Assembly (NCBI GenBank): GCA_964035795.1
Contig: OZ038323.1
Location: forward strand, 7,048,530-7,112,529
Direction: 5' to 3'
Origin: Pterobdella sp. o SKG-2022
Taxonomy: Eukaryota > Annelida > Clitellata > Hirudinida > Piscicolidae
DNA: 64,000 bases
The notes under the pieces are model-generated. The model did not search any database. It was not told the origin of the DNA and saw nothing but the letters and a program-made list of their open reading frames with translations. Positions 36,501 to 49,187 of the stretch are shown here, one piece after another (the stretch's first letter is position 1; every line of letters begins with the position of its first letter). Made by a program: the position numbers and the translations under genes.

Positions 36501-38098
36501 ATGTTCCTCCTGGGAGAATGCAAAGCCCCTGGGCTCCTGGCTGGTGGAAGGTTCCTCAGTCGTTATGACGTTTGTCACGTCCTCGTTGGTGTAGGAGCGG
36601 GTGCTGTGGTAAGTGTGGATCATGTGGGATGGGATGGTGTTGTGGGGTGAGGTAGTAAGTTGATGGGTTGCATAGAAGTGAGTTTTTTGTGATGTGGTAG
36701 AAATTTGGGTGTGATGTTATGTGCTTGTCATGGGAAATAAAAAAAAAATAATTCAATAATAACAACAAGTGGACAAACCTTCTGGAAAGGGTATGCTTGA
36801 TGGAAATGGATGAAGGGGACCTACAGAGAGAATTCATTTCCTGCACCTGCTGAGTCATGCTTTTGTGGAATGTTCTCTGGAAGCTGCGTGTGATAGCATA
36901 GTGATTAGTATCAGTTTTAACAGTATGAGTTGCCCTAGTACTCTAGCGCAGTAAATAATATAAAACAATTACCAAACAGAATATTTATTCATATTATAAC
37001 AATCCAAGTTTCTCTCCAATATAATTTTACTAAGCTCTAACTTATCAAAATAAAGAGAATAATAAAAAATAATAATAATAATGAGAATTAATATTAGAAA
37101 CATACGCCTTGAAAATGATGTCACTGCAGAGCACAATGCCAGGGATGAGAAGGAGTCCGAACCAAAACAATGGGCAGGTGTACACGTACTTGTCCTGTGA
37201 GGGATAATGAGTGTGTGGAAGGATTGATAGATAGATAGATAGCTAGACTGATAGATAGACAAATAGACAGATACTTGAAGAGAAACAGGCATACAAAAGA
37301 TCAAAAAGCTGACTCACCATGCCGACCATTTCAGGAGCCAGATTGATGGTGGGCCAGAAATGAGGATAGATGGCCAAAAAGAGGAACCAAGAAGCTATGC
37401 TCCCCCAGATCGATAAGTGGGTCAGCTGAGGTGATGTTAGTGTGGTGATGATGGTGAACTAAGGTGGGTGCTGTGATGATGTTCATGTATCGAATATTGA
37501 TTATAATGAACTTTTGATGCTATTTACATAAAAATAATAGTAACTGGACCAAATACAGTAATAATAACGGTAATGAAACTAATAAGTAGATCAAAAGGAC
37601 TGACCCAGTTCCAAGAGTGACTTTCGAGACCTCCCTTGATGCACACAGCCACCACCACATACTGAATTAAAGGGTGTGTGTAAGGTGATGTAATGAGGAT
37701 CATCATCATTATCATACTTGGAAAAATATTTTTTAAAATCTCATAAATATCAAGAATAATAATATATAAAAGACAAATGAATGATACTATGATAATGAAC
37801 AATGAGACTCACAGTGTAGACCATGTTGCCGACGAACAAATAGTTACCCACTTTACCGTCTGAGAAGACTATCTCTGTTTAGTTTGGTGATAAAATGTTC
37901 AACATATAATCAATTGGTCAATGGTGAAATTGGAAATAATATAGAAACAATGGTCAAAAAATTTTATAAGAATAATCATAAAGTTAACAATAAAATGAAT
38001 AAAGAATAATAATAATAACCATGGTTGAGCATGGCGGAAGAGAACCAAAAAAAGACGATGGAGTGGTAGATGGAGTTGACACACCATGTCCAAAACAC
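36501..38098 (-). CDS. ATP8A: P4-ATPase (ATP8A-type flippase), last six exons only
   Basis: C-terminal membrane region of an aminophospholipid flippase. Exons in transcript order: 38098-38020, 37874-37813, 37661-37605, 37425-37318, 37194-37106, 36603 into the gap. Phases agree. The translation gives VFWTWCVNSIYHSIVFFWF, NYLFVGNMVYTYVVVAVCIK, LESHSWNW, LTHLSIWGSIASWFLFLAI, WPTINLAPEMVGM and FGLLLIPGIVLCSDIIFKA, matching the last transmembrane helices of ATP8A. The tail has PRGFAFSQEEH, like the autoregulatory PHGYAFSQEE motif of ATP8A proteins. No exon for the actuator, nucleotide-binding, phosphorylation (DKTG) or first helices is visible upstream; the next 1.8 kb holds a long TG repeat, then the SHMT gene. 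Either the 5' part was lost, or the assembly is misjoined. Confidence 0.88.
37225..37275. repeat. (GATA)n short repeat
   Basis: Runs of gatagatagata with variants in an intron of the ATP8A-like gene. Confidence 0.8.
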
Positions 38099-38113
38099 CT
38101 GGAGATGTGTGTA

Positions 38114-39866
<1,753 letters not shown>

Positions 39867-42800
39867 ATGTCGACGGAAGACAAGAACGTAGAACATCTTG
39901 ATTTGTATAAAAGTGATCCTGAAATGTTAGATCTTATCAGGAGAGAAAAAAAAAGGCAAAAAGGTTGTTTAGAAATGATTGCTAGTGAAAACTTCTGTAG
40001 CAGAGCTGTACAAGAAACTCTAGGATCATGCCTCACGAACAAATATGCGGAAGGTCTCCCAGGAGTTCGTTACTATGGCGGTAACGAAATCATCGACATT
40101 ATTGAAAATCTCACAATTAAGAGAGCTTTAGAAGCCTTCAAGCTTGACCCAGAAAAGTGGGGAGCTAATGTGCAGCCATTGAGTGGTTCTCCTGCCAACT
40201 TCGCAGTCTACACAGCCTTGGTGGAACCTCATGGTCGTATCATGGGCCTTGATTTGCCTGATGGAGGACATCTTTCTCATGGCTTTTTTAATGGACCAAA
40301 AAAAATCTCTGCTACCTCAATCTTTTTTGAATCTATGCCTTATAAACTTGATGTCACAACAGGCCTTATCGACTATGACAAGTTAGAAGAGAATGCAAAA
40401 CTGTTCCGACCCAAACTCATCATCGCAGGAATATCATGTTACTCTAGATCTCTTGATTATGCCAGGTTCAGAAAGATTGCTGACCAAAACAATTCTATTC
40501 TCATGGCTGACATGGCCCACATTTCAGGTTGACTTAATTTATTATTATTAAACATATTAGATTATACTATCACACATGTCGTGGTAACTTTGATTGTCAG
40601 TAGTTAGTCTATTGAAAACTAATAATTTTTATTTAAAATTGTTTAAGATGTTAGTTTTAAAATTTGGATCAAGTGGCATCTATGTAATGTTCAAAAATCT
40701 TCCATTATAGGTTTGGTATGTGCAGGAGTAGTTCCAAGTCCTTTTGAACATTGTGACATAGTCACCACCACCACTCACAAGACTCTCAGAGGACCAAGAT
40801 CTGGAATCATCTTTTTCAGAAAAGGTTTCTATACATTATTTTGAAGTTTTTCAAGGTATTCTCAAATTTATTTTATTGATCTTAGAACTACTGAGGATAA
40901 ATATCTGATAAAATTTATTATAATAATAATAATTAAAATAATTATTACTATTGGTTTATAAGAATCATATGCTACTATCAGAGTAAAGTGTATTATCATT
41001 CACATTTAATTTTAGTCTAAACAACACAAACCAAAGTTGATGATGAAATAACCAAAGGTTTGAAAAGTTCGGGGCCAAAGGGTGATGTAAATTACGAGTT
41101 TGAGAAAAAGATAAACGAGGCAGTGTTCCCTGGTCTACAGGGTGGACCTCATGAAAACTCTATTGCTGGTTATTATTATTTCCATTATTCTAGTGATTTT
41201 TATTATTTTTGTGTTTATTTGTATTATTTTAGTTCTTAATATTGTTGATGTTTATATTATAGAGTTTTTCAACATATTTATTAAGACAGCATAAATGGTT
41301 ATGGCTTTTGTTAAGTTAAGCCTAATCATGAGACTAAGCTTATTGAAAATCATTTGAATATTATAGCTGTTTTCACTGTTCCAACAAAGATATTGAATAA
41401 CTCAAGATTGTGTAAAGTTTTTGAAAATATTGATGTTTTTATTTATAAGTTTATAATTTAAATAGCAATCAATTGGTATTTAATAAAGTTGAATTTATCT
41501 AATCTATTTATTCTAAAAGTTACACTTTTAAACATCAAAAATTTTCACTTATACATCCATTGGTAATCTCAAACCATTGTTTAAGCTTTCAAACAAAATG
41601 TATTATAACATTGAAGATTGATTTTTTACTCCTATATCCATATTTACTCATCTCATTGAAACTGAAGGCGGCAGTTTGCTATGTTGGATGTATGTGCTTA
41701 ATACATATTGTACTTTTAATACAATTTAAGACTAATTTCCAGTCAATAGTATTTAAAATAACATGATAGCTGTGGCTGTGGCACTGAAGGAAGCCATGGA
41801 TCCATCTTTTGTGGAGTACCAGAAACAGGTGATAAAGAATGCTCAGACATTATGCAAACAACTGCAAGACAAGGGATACACTATTGTGTCAGGTGAGAGT
41901 GAGGTTGTGGGTTTGTGATTTCCTAATTCATTATTTGGTGTGTATTCTTTACCCTTGTTGGCTATGAAAGGGTTGATATGCTTCAAAGTAGAGTAGTTTA
42001 AAGAATATTTACATATTAAATTTTTAATAAAAACTGGTCACAACGCCATTTCGTTCACTCTTGCAATATCAGTAACTTACCACCATTCAACCTCATTGTA
42101 TAACATCTAATCACAGGAGGCACAGACAACCACTTGATATTACTTGATTTGAGGCCACAAGGAGCTGATGGAGGGAAGGCAGAGAAGGTGCTGGAAGAGG
42201 CAAACATTGCAGTGAACAAAAACACATGTCCTGGAGATCGATCTGCCCTTCGACCCTCTGGTCTCAGGTACAGATTTTATTTGATTATAGTTTTGTTTTT
42301 ATTATTTGGTTATTGTTTATGTTTTGTTTCATAATGAAATATCAATATATAAAGTTCTTGTTGCAGCCACTTTTTTAGTTAGGTGTTTATTTTAAAATAC
42401 GTTGATTGACTTAAATATAGAATTAGTTTGAAAAACACGTCTTTTTTATATCTAAAATATTCCTCTGAGGTTTGGGAACACTTGAATATCAAAATGCTTC
42501 TGCTTTATTAATACTATAAATCTTTTTGATGTATTCAATTTCATTTAGTTAAAAACTATTTCATTACCAACATTAATTTTTCTTTTCATAATGTAAGTTT
42601 TTTCTCTTATGAAAATCTTCGTACCTTTTTATAAATTAACTTTTGAATTGTTATTGTCAATGCATTTAGACTCAGCCTAACGGATATATAAAATTTAATT
42701 GTTTGATTTTTAAATATTTCATGAATTAATCATTCAGAATGTATTTATAGCTTTTTAAGCAGGGGATTTTTGAAGTAGAAAACATAACTTGTAGATTTGG

Positions 42801-43230
42801 AACACCGGCACTGACGTCACGAGGTCTTAAGGAGGATGACATTGTTTTGGTGGCTGAGTTTGTGCATCGAGGTGGGTTTGTGTTTGTTTGATTGTTTGTC
42901 TGTGTTTTTGTAGGTTTTTTTTAAGAAGACTTATAATTGAATCGGATTTGCTTGCTTCAACGAATCAAATTGTTTTTATGACCAGCTTTTTTCACAAATG
43001 GCAGTGCTTCAGAGATCTTAGCAATATGTTCAAATCATCAGCAAAACAACTCCAACAACGCAGGTATCCAGATAACGTTGGGAACGATGAAGGGCTGTGG
43101 ACCCACGTTGAGGGAGTTCAAGGCGCATTTGGAGACAAACACAGATGCTCAGACGCAAATCGCTCAACTGAGACAAGAAGTTGTGGCATTTGCTAGCAAG
43201 TTCCACATGCCTGGTTTCGAAGATGTTTAG
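39867..43230 (+). CDS. SHMT1: Serine hydroxymethyltransferase, cytosolic type (7 exons)
   Basis: PLP enzyme that interconverts serine plus tetrahydrofolate and glycine plus methylene-tetrahydrofolate. Exons: 39867-40527, 40711-40824, 41037-41168, 41770-41892, 42117-42267, 42795-42871, 43064-43230. All phases agree; 474 residues, normal for the family. Motifs: [67 protein letters not shown], the PLP-lysine block [49 protein letters not shown]. The start is an ATG directly preceding the conserved N-terminal region; there is no mitochondrial presequence, hence the cytosolic call. In exon 3 the acceptor at 41036 is used, since the nearer one at about 41016 gives an immediate stop. The large first exon (661 bp) contrasts with the rest. 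Confidence 0.96.
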
Positions 43231-43413
43231 GATATTTTTCTTTTGATTAATAATTCTTTTTTTTACTTAGTTTAGCTTATTAGGTTTTTTATTCTAGGGG
43301 GAGGTTAAGGCAGTTATTTTTTTTCTGTATAGCTACATTGTCTTCATATGCTACATATTCTAGTTTTTGTTTAATTTTGTCTTAAAACTGATTAAGCGTT
43401 GCAGTTTAACATC

Positions 43414-43419
43414 AATAAA
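43414..43419 (+). terminator. Probable SHMT polyadenylation signal
   Basis: AATAAA 184 bp after the SHMT stop. A reverse-oriented AATAAA (43430-43435, read TTTATT on plus) lies 11 bp further and would serve the converging neurexin gene. Confidence 0.55.
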
Positions 43420-43536
43420 CGTAGAGTTTTTTATTCAAAGTTTGCTTCTATGTAGAATAATGAGCACGTAAAATGAAAGACTGCGGTAGTTGCTTATTTA
43501 CAAATAAAATTACTCCTCCAAACGACAAGTTTTTTT

Positions 43537-46500
43537 TTACACATACCACTCTTTCACTTCTCGGTGCCTCTCTTCCGCCTTCTTGACTCCTTCCATGGAA
43601 CTCTGTGCCATGTAAGTCTCACTAGCACTGTGGTAAAAGGGCTGTTCCAAGCGAAGGGCCTTATGGTTCGCCTTCACCATGCCTGTGATCAATTAGTTTA
43701 ATGAGAGAGGTTCTAAGTAGGGTATAACTTTTTTTGAAAATATTGCGCTTGTTTTAGTGAAAAATGATTGATTTGAAACTTATTCTCTTAACTATAAATA
43801 ATTTGTTCATTTTTACAAATATTGAACTCACTCGAGAAGTTGCGGTCTGCCGAGCCCACAACCACTGGGTTGGCGTCTGACAGCAGTTTCTGCTGCATCG
43901 CTTTGCTGCCAGCTGTCACTTCCTTTTTCTGCTGTTTACATCTAGTCATCAGTAGCCAAAATATAATGGAAGTGAGAAGAATGATGGCAAAAATAATAAC
44001 GATGATTAATGTGATGTTCATTCTAAGTGAAGCGCTGTCTTTGTAATATAGGTCGATAGGGTTGTGAGGTTGTCGTACCATCCATTGGATGCTCGGCTCT
44101 TGTCGGGTTGTGCCGTACTTGACAAAGTATGTTTTGACTTTATTTGTTGTTTTTGTTGTAATAATTTTTGGTATCTTTCTCCTAGTTGTTTGAACAGGTC
44201 TCCTGATGAAAGTGGTAGTAGGAACAACTATCAGAGTTGTGGTTTGATGTGTTGTTGGACGTGATGTGGTCGGTTTTTCAGTAGTTGAGATAGTTTTTAC
44301 AGTAGTCCTAAAAAGAGTTCACAATAAAAATCATTTTAATTTATTTACTCATATCAAATGAATTTAAACGAACATTCTGACGATAGGCGGGGTTGCCACA
44401 ACACCCCCTCTACTCCACTGAATCACCGGAGTGATGATGGAGTCTCCATGCTCTGATACACAATTGTATAAATCGTCAAACTCTTTTCCAGGATACCTCG
44501 TCACGTGGAAAGGGCAATGGGAAACGGAAATGATGATGTCATCGTTCTCATATTGACTACCTCTGATGGAGGTCTGCGGAAAAAAGTTTTTAATAGTATT
44601 TGGTTTCATTTCATGAACATGTAGTTTACCCTGTTTTGTTGCCCAAATATCAAGTTGTGACTCGCTCCATTATCGGTGTGTGTTTGAGGCGTGACCGCTT
44701 TTGAGTGCATCGTGAAACTGTGGAATTTCATCATTTAAATCCATTTGAAGTTCAACTTTTAAACAAAAACAAACAGTTGAAAAAGTTTGAGAGGTTTGGT
44801 ATCCAGTTCAATACTCCCCTCCAAATGAATCCTTCTGTCTCCTTCTGCTGCCATGTCCAACACTCTATGTCCGTTGAATACCAAGCCTTAACAGGAAATA
44901 TTTTTGACTAAACAAAACAAAGATTTATTTGTTTCATTCATACCGACTAAAGTTCCTTTGAAAGTTTTAGCGAGAAAATTATTTTTAAGCTCAAGAGCTC
45001 CAACCCACAATTCTTTTTGTCCGTTAAACACCATCAATTGTTGACCTGCTGGATTTAACGTGTCAATAGAACGATCATCCACGTTCAATGTGCAGTTTTG
45101 GCCGTTTCTCACAAAGCTTATTTTGTGGTACAAGTCATCGTTGACTTTATAATCCTGTCCTACCCGATGCTCCATCGACCCTAAGTTGTATCGCACAAAT
45201 ATGCTTCCTTCAACCTGGAGTATATATTTGAAAATAATGTTTTAAGTTTAAAAAAAATGTTAAAAAAAAACTTTTAAAAAATTTCGTAAAATATTTTTGA
45301 AAAAAAATGAATCTTTGCACATTCCTATATAAAAACTGTAGTCTTAGTTTCGCTTAATAAAAAACCTTTGTTTCGATAAATAAAATTTCTTAAAACTTGA
45401 AATTTTAGGTTATCATGAGCGAAGAAGTTTCAGAAGAATATGAACAAAAGGTTCGAGAAGTTTTTGATGTGTTTGATGCCGAACACGACGGGGAAGACGA
45501 AATGAATATTTGTGACTTGGCAACCGTCATCAGGGCTTTTGGGCAAATTCTCACTCAAGCTGAAATCCAAGAAATTATTGATGAAGTTGATGCTGATGGT
45601 TCGTGTGAGAAAAAAATTCTTAAATTATTATAAATATCTATACTGAAGAAACAACACTGAATTATTCTAGCAAATAATTTTTGACTGCTTGTAAAGAGCA
45701 TGGAAACATTGAGTATTATGTGTCTCAAACAAAGCTTTTTTTCAGGAAATGGGAAGCTGTTATTTTTGGAATTGGTAGATCTGCTACAAAGCCTGCCACA
45801 GGGCGAAAGAGGGTCCAGAGAGGAACTAGAAGATGCTTTTGAAGTTTTCAAAGAAAAAGAGGTTTGAACTGCATTAAAAAATTTTTTTTCAAACATTGTG
45901 TAATAGTTTATTACTTGACGATTTTATTAAAAATTGAGAAGCTCTTTAAAGAGCTTTTAAAAATCTTTGTGTTATTTTTCCGCTACTTTACTTGTGAGTT
46001 AAAACTTTGATCAAATGAAATATGTGAAAACATTGCAGGACATGCTCATAAGAGGTCCAAACATTGGTGGAGCCCTGGGTTTTGGATGCATGGAGGGAAA
46101 GGGTGGGTACCTACCCATCGCCAAGCTTCGACACATTCTCATGAATTACGGTGAACCAATAACTGAAGAAATGTTCAATCTTTTGAAGAGTAAGTTGCCA
46201 GAAGATGAAAGGGGCATGGTTAAGATTAAAGACCTGATCGATCTCATTTTGGACCCCACTATCAAATATACATCGGAGTGGCTGGAAGAGAACAAGGAAG
46301 ATTTTGTGACGGAAGATTTTGAAGTTGAAAACTTACTTGCTAAAGGATTTATTTAAAATTTGCGTTTTCAAAATAAATCATTGACATTGTTAGTTTCATA
46401 TGAACCATCTCAACACAAACCATCTCCACTTGTATGAAGTCTGCTTTGCCAATCAGACGTACCAACACCGCATCCTCATGCACGGAACTCAAACCAAATG

Positions 46501-47892
46501 CAATCCAATCTTTCTTTGTGTCCGCCATCTTGTTAAATTTGAATTTCATCAAACCACCTCCACCACCAAAACTATAGGCTATGCTGTCTGTTGATTGAAT
46601 AGAAATGTACAAATCAGTTAGGTGATAAATCAAATGCTTGACCATCAGAGCAAATGGGTCCGCTGTATGAAGTGAGGTCACAATTACATCTGGGTACGGG
46701 GTTCGAATCTTGCTCAAAATCCATCTCACATATACCTCCATTTTTGCAATGGTTCACAGAACATGATGGTTTTATGTTGTCTGCGGATGATAAATAGCTT
46801 AAAAAAGAATTGTTAAAAAACAAAAATCCCACCAGCGCATCCCTGCACTACAGAGTGAGAAGACCAAGTGACGTCATGCAGCAAATGCACAGAACGCCTC
46901 TCCAGCTGTATATCTGCCATGCATCCCATGTACCCCACCTTCGACTCCCCCTTGTTCTTCACGGAGGATGGATGATTCAAGATAAGTATATTCTTTATTA
47001 TCGTATGTGGTTTAAACAATGTTTTTTTAAAGGTTTATACAGTATGTAAAAAAACCTTGTTCTGAAAGAGAAGAGCTCCTTTGAATGCACCCAGATAAAA
47101 GTGCCACTTGTAAGGGATCTTGTGTTGCGGGAAAGGGTTTTTGGATGTGGGTGTGGTGATGACGAAGAACCTCTTTAGCTGGGAAATCACCACACCACTC
47201 AAAGCTTCCACCACTTTCTCACCATCCACTTCTAGAACCACTCCACCATTACTCCACTCTACGGATACAGCATGCCATTTGCCGTTGCTTACCTGTTTGT
47301 TCACAGACGCTCGTATCACACGTCCATAATCAATAGTAAGTCTAATGAAGCCTGAAAACAACTCGAGTAGAACGTGGGTGGGGTGGTTGTGGGTGAATGA
47401 AGTGCTGTTTTGGTGGGGAGCTTTTTGGGCAGTTTTTAACGCCATGAATAGAATGGCGTTTTTACGGTAGGTTCTGATCCTCATAGAAAAACTCAAAGTG
47501 ATTCTCGTGCTCATTTTCACCTTTAAAGCCCAGCTGTCTTCACTCTTGAAGAAGTACTCGGAGGTTGGAAAGACACCTGTCGAAACTTTTTGGTGCTCTT
47601 CTATCGTTTGAATTTTAGCATATCTCCCGTTCTTTTTGAACCGTTTGCAAATTTTGTCTTTTGAAACCAGTTTGATTTTTTTATTCTGTCTTCGAGCATT
47701 TTTAAAGTGGTTTGGGACTTTTGTCAACAAATCCATCTTGTAACGATGAAGTATGGAGAAATCTTTGTTGAAAATGACTTCATCGTCAGGTTCTTGTATA
47801 GAAATGTTCTTATTATGACAGTGGTGATGTTGTGGTGTGAAGTGGCAAACAACGATGGTGGTGAAGATCAAGAGGTATCCTTTCAAGCCCAT
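43537..47892 (-). CDS. NRXN: Short neurexin: signal peptide, LNS-EGF-LNS, stalk, TM, PDZ ligand (10 exons)
   Basis: Presynaptic-type adhesion receptor. Exons in transcript order: 47892-47056, 46956-46833, 46780-46643, 46587-46421, 45214-44944, 44886-44775, 44717-44630, 44573-44374, 44307-43832, 43682-43537. The sum is 2559 bp, giving 852 residues in frame. Order: signal peptide (1-20), a basic linker, a laminin-G/LNS domain (about 110-320, ending GYMGCMADIQLE), an EGF module (CSVNHCKNGGIC...CNCDLTSYSGPIC, like neurexin EGF3), a second LNS (AYSFGGGGGLMKF to GLVFNGHRVLDMAAEGD, like LNS6), a two-Cys loop (HCP...LYNC), a Thr-rich stalk, one TM helix (MNITLIIVIIFAIILLTSII), and a tail ending EWYV, a PDZ ligand like the EYYV of neurexins. 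This equals only the membrane-proximal third of alpha-neurexin but has its own signal peptide. The acceptor at 46956 could instead be at 46950. Confidence 0.88.
45415..46356 (+). CDS. EF-hand (calmodulin/troponin-C-like) protein, nested in neurexin intron (3 exons)
   Basis: Exons: 45415-45598, 45746-45861, 46039-46356; phases fit and the product is 205 residues. The first half looks like a calmodulin-type EF pair: VREVFDVFDAEHDGEDEMNI (degenerate loop), IRAFGQILTQAEIQEIIDEV, then the canonical loop DADGNGKLLFLE spanning the first splice site. The second half has an AFEVFKEKE helix, an unusual Gly-rich insert (residues about 104-122, GPNIGGALGFG), and HILMNYGEPITEEMFNLL followed by a second degenerate motif, so probably one functional calcium site. 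The layout recalls axonemal EFCAB2/DRC8-type proteins, but that is a guess. The gene lies wholly inside the 1.2 kb neurexin intron 45215-46420, on the opposite strand. AATAAA at 46372-46377 is its likely polyadenylation signal. Confidence 0.85.
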
Positions 47893-48480
47893 GGCAATGA
47901 TCTCACTATTTATTCAAAAACAAAATACAAACCAAATAAACGTGCAAAAGTAATGTCATAATGGGGGTTTCAGCCATCAAAATAGCGTATGTTGTGTTTT
48001 ACATTTCGTTCGTAATGACATGGCCGTCATTGAAAACACTTTTATCAAGTCATAGTTCCTTAATATACCTTTTATGTATGTGTGCTTGTGTGCGTGCTCA
48101 AAAAAGGCGTGTAGGCTTTATGGGCATTCTTTTTAAATTTGAAAAATGCGATATTTTGTTATAAGAGAATATATGAGCTTGAGTTTGATTAATCGTCCTT
48201 GAAACATTGAAACTTGTAGCTTCTCGTAGATAAGCAACTTACCATTAACACCATAATCTTTATTCATAATTTATCATATGTTTTGTAGAATTATCATCAC
48301 GCTTGTCATATTTTTTATATTTTTTTTACTTTTATTATTATTATTATTATTCTTATTATTATAAATTTAAACCTATGTTTTTTATAAATTTTTTTTTTTA
48401 ATTCTTTTTTCTCTCTTTTTCTCCTCTTTTTTCTCTTCACCATCATCATCTTCATCGCCATCATCATCATCGTCAGCATC
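47893..48480. other. Upstream region of the neurexin gene
   Basis: No coding segment recognised. It should contain the promoter and 5' UTR of the minus-strand neurexin. A TTA run lies at 48333-48360. Confidence 0.4.
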
Positions 48481-49049
48481 ACCACTTCAGGGTCATGTGA
48501 CGTGGTGAGCGATAAAGTAGAAGAGGTGAGAAAAAGCTCATGTATGGATGACCCAGGATACTTTTTGTCTTTGCTTGAGATAAAAAAACAAAAATGATAA
48601 AATTCCCACGTAAACTTAGACGCTTTTAGAATTTCCATGTTTACAACAGAATAAAAAATTCTAAGATGCGTAGTTAAAAAACAGATTAATAAAAAAAATA
48701 ATTAAAAAGAAATTATAATTTTTAAAAATCCCACAAAAGATGGCGCCTATCCTTCACCAAAAATTTCAGTGTGAGTTATAGTGTGAAAAATATTTTATGA
48801 ATATTAAAGTAGAGCAGAACCATGGCCATTAGTTAGACCTTAATTGCATAATTTGAATAAAAAATAGAGCGAAACTTTGTTTCATTAGCACCTCCAAACA
48901 AAGTGCTTTGTTTTAAAATTCAAGGAAATATTTTTTTACAAACTTTGTTAACTAAACCAGTTTTTTGATAACAGCTTGAAGTTTTTACGTTTAAAGTATC
49001 AATTAATTTTAGCATCTTAATACACTAAACTTCTACACACACACCAACA

Positions 49050-49050
<1 letters not shown>

Positions 49051-49142
<92 letters not shown>
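49051..49142. repeat. (CA)n microsatellite
   Basis: About 46 uninterrupted CA units, ending two bases before an exon-like segment at 49145. Confidence 0.93.
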
Positions 49143-49146
<4 letters not shown>

Positions 49147-49187
49147 GGACAAAGGAGACAGAAGACTCATCGAACCATACTGAGGTG

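Noticed and set aside
36177..36650. Frames of about 140 codons crossing the N block
   Set aside because: Unknown bases cannot support an open frame; only the flanking exons are real.
41016..41036. SHMT exon 3 starting at the nearer acceptor
   Set aside because: It yields an immediate in-frame TAA; the AG at 41036 keeps the frame.
44370..44373. Neurexin exon ending at 44370 with donor gtttaa
   Set aside because: Out of phase with the following Thr-rich exon; the donor gttcgt after 44374 is in phase.
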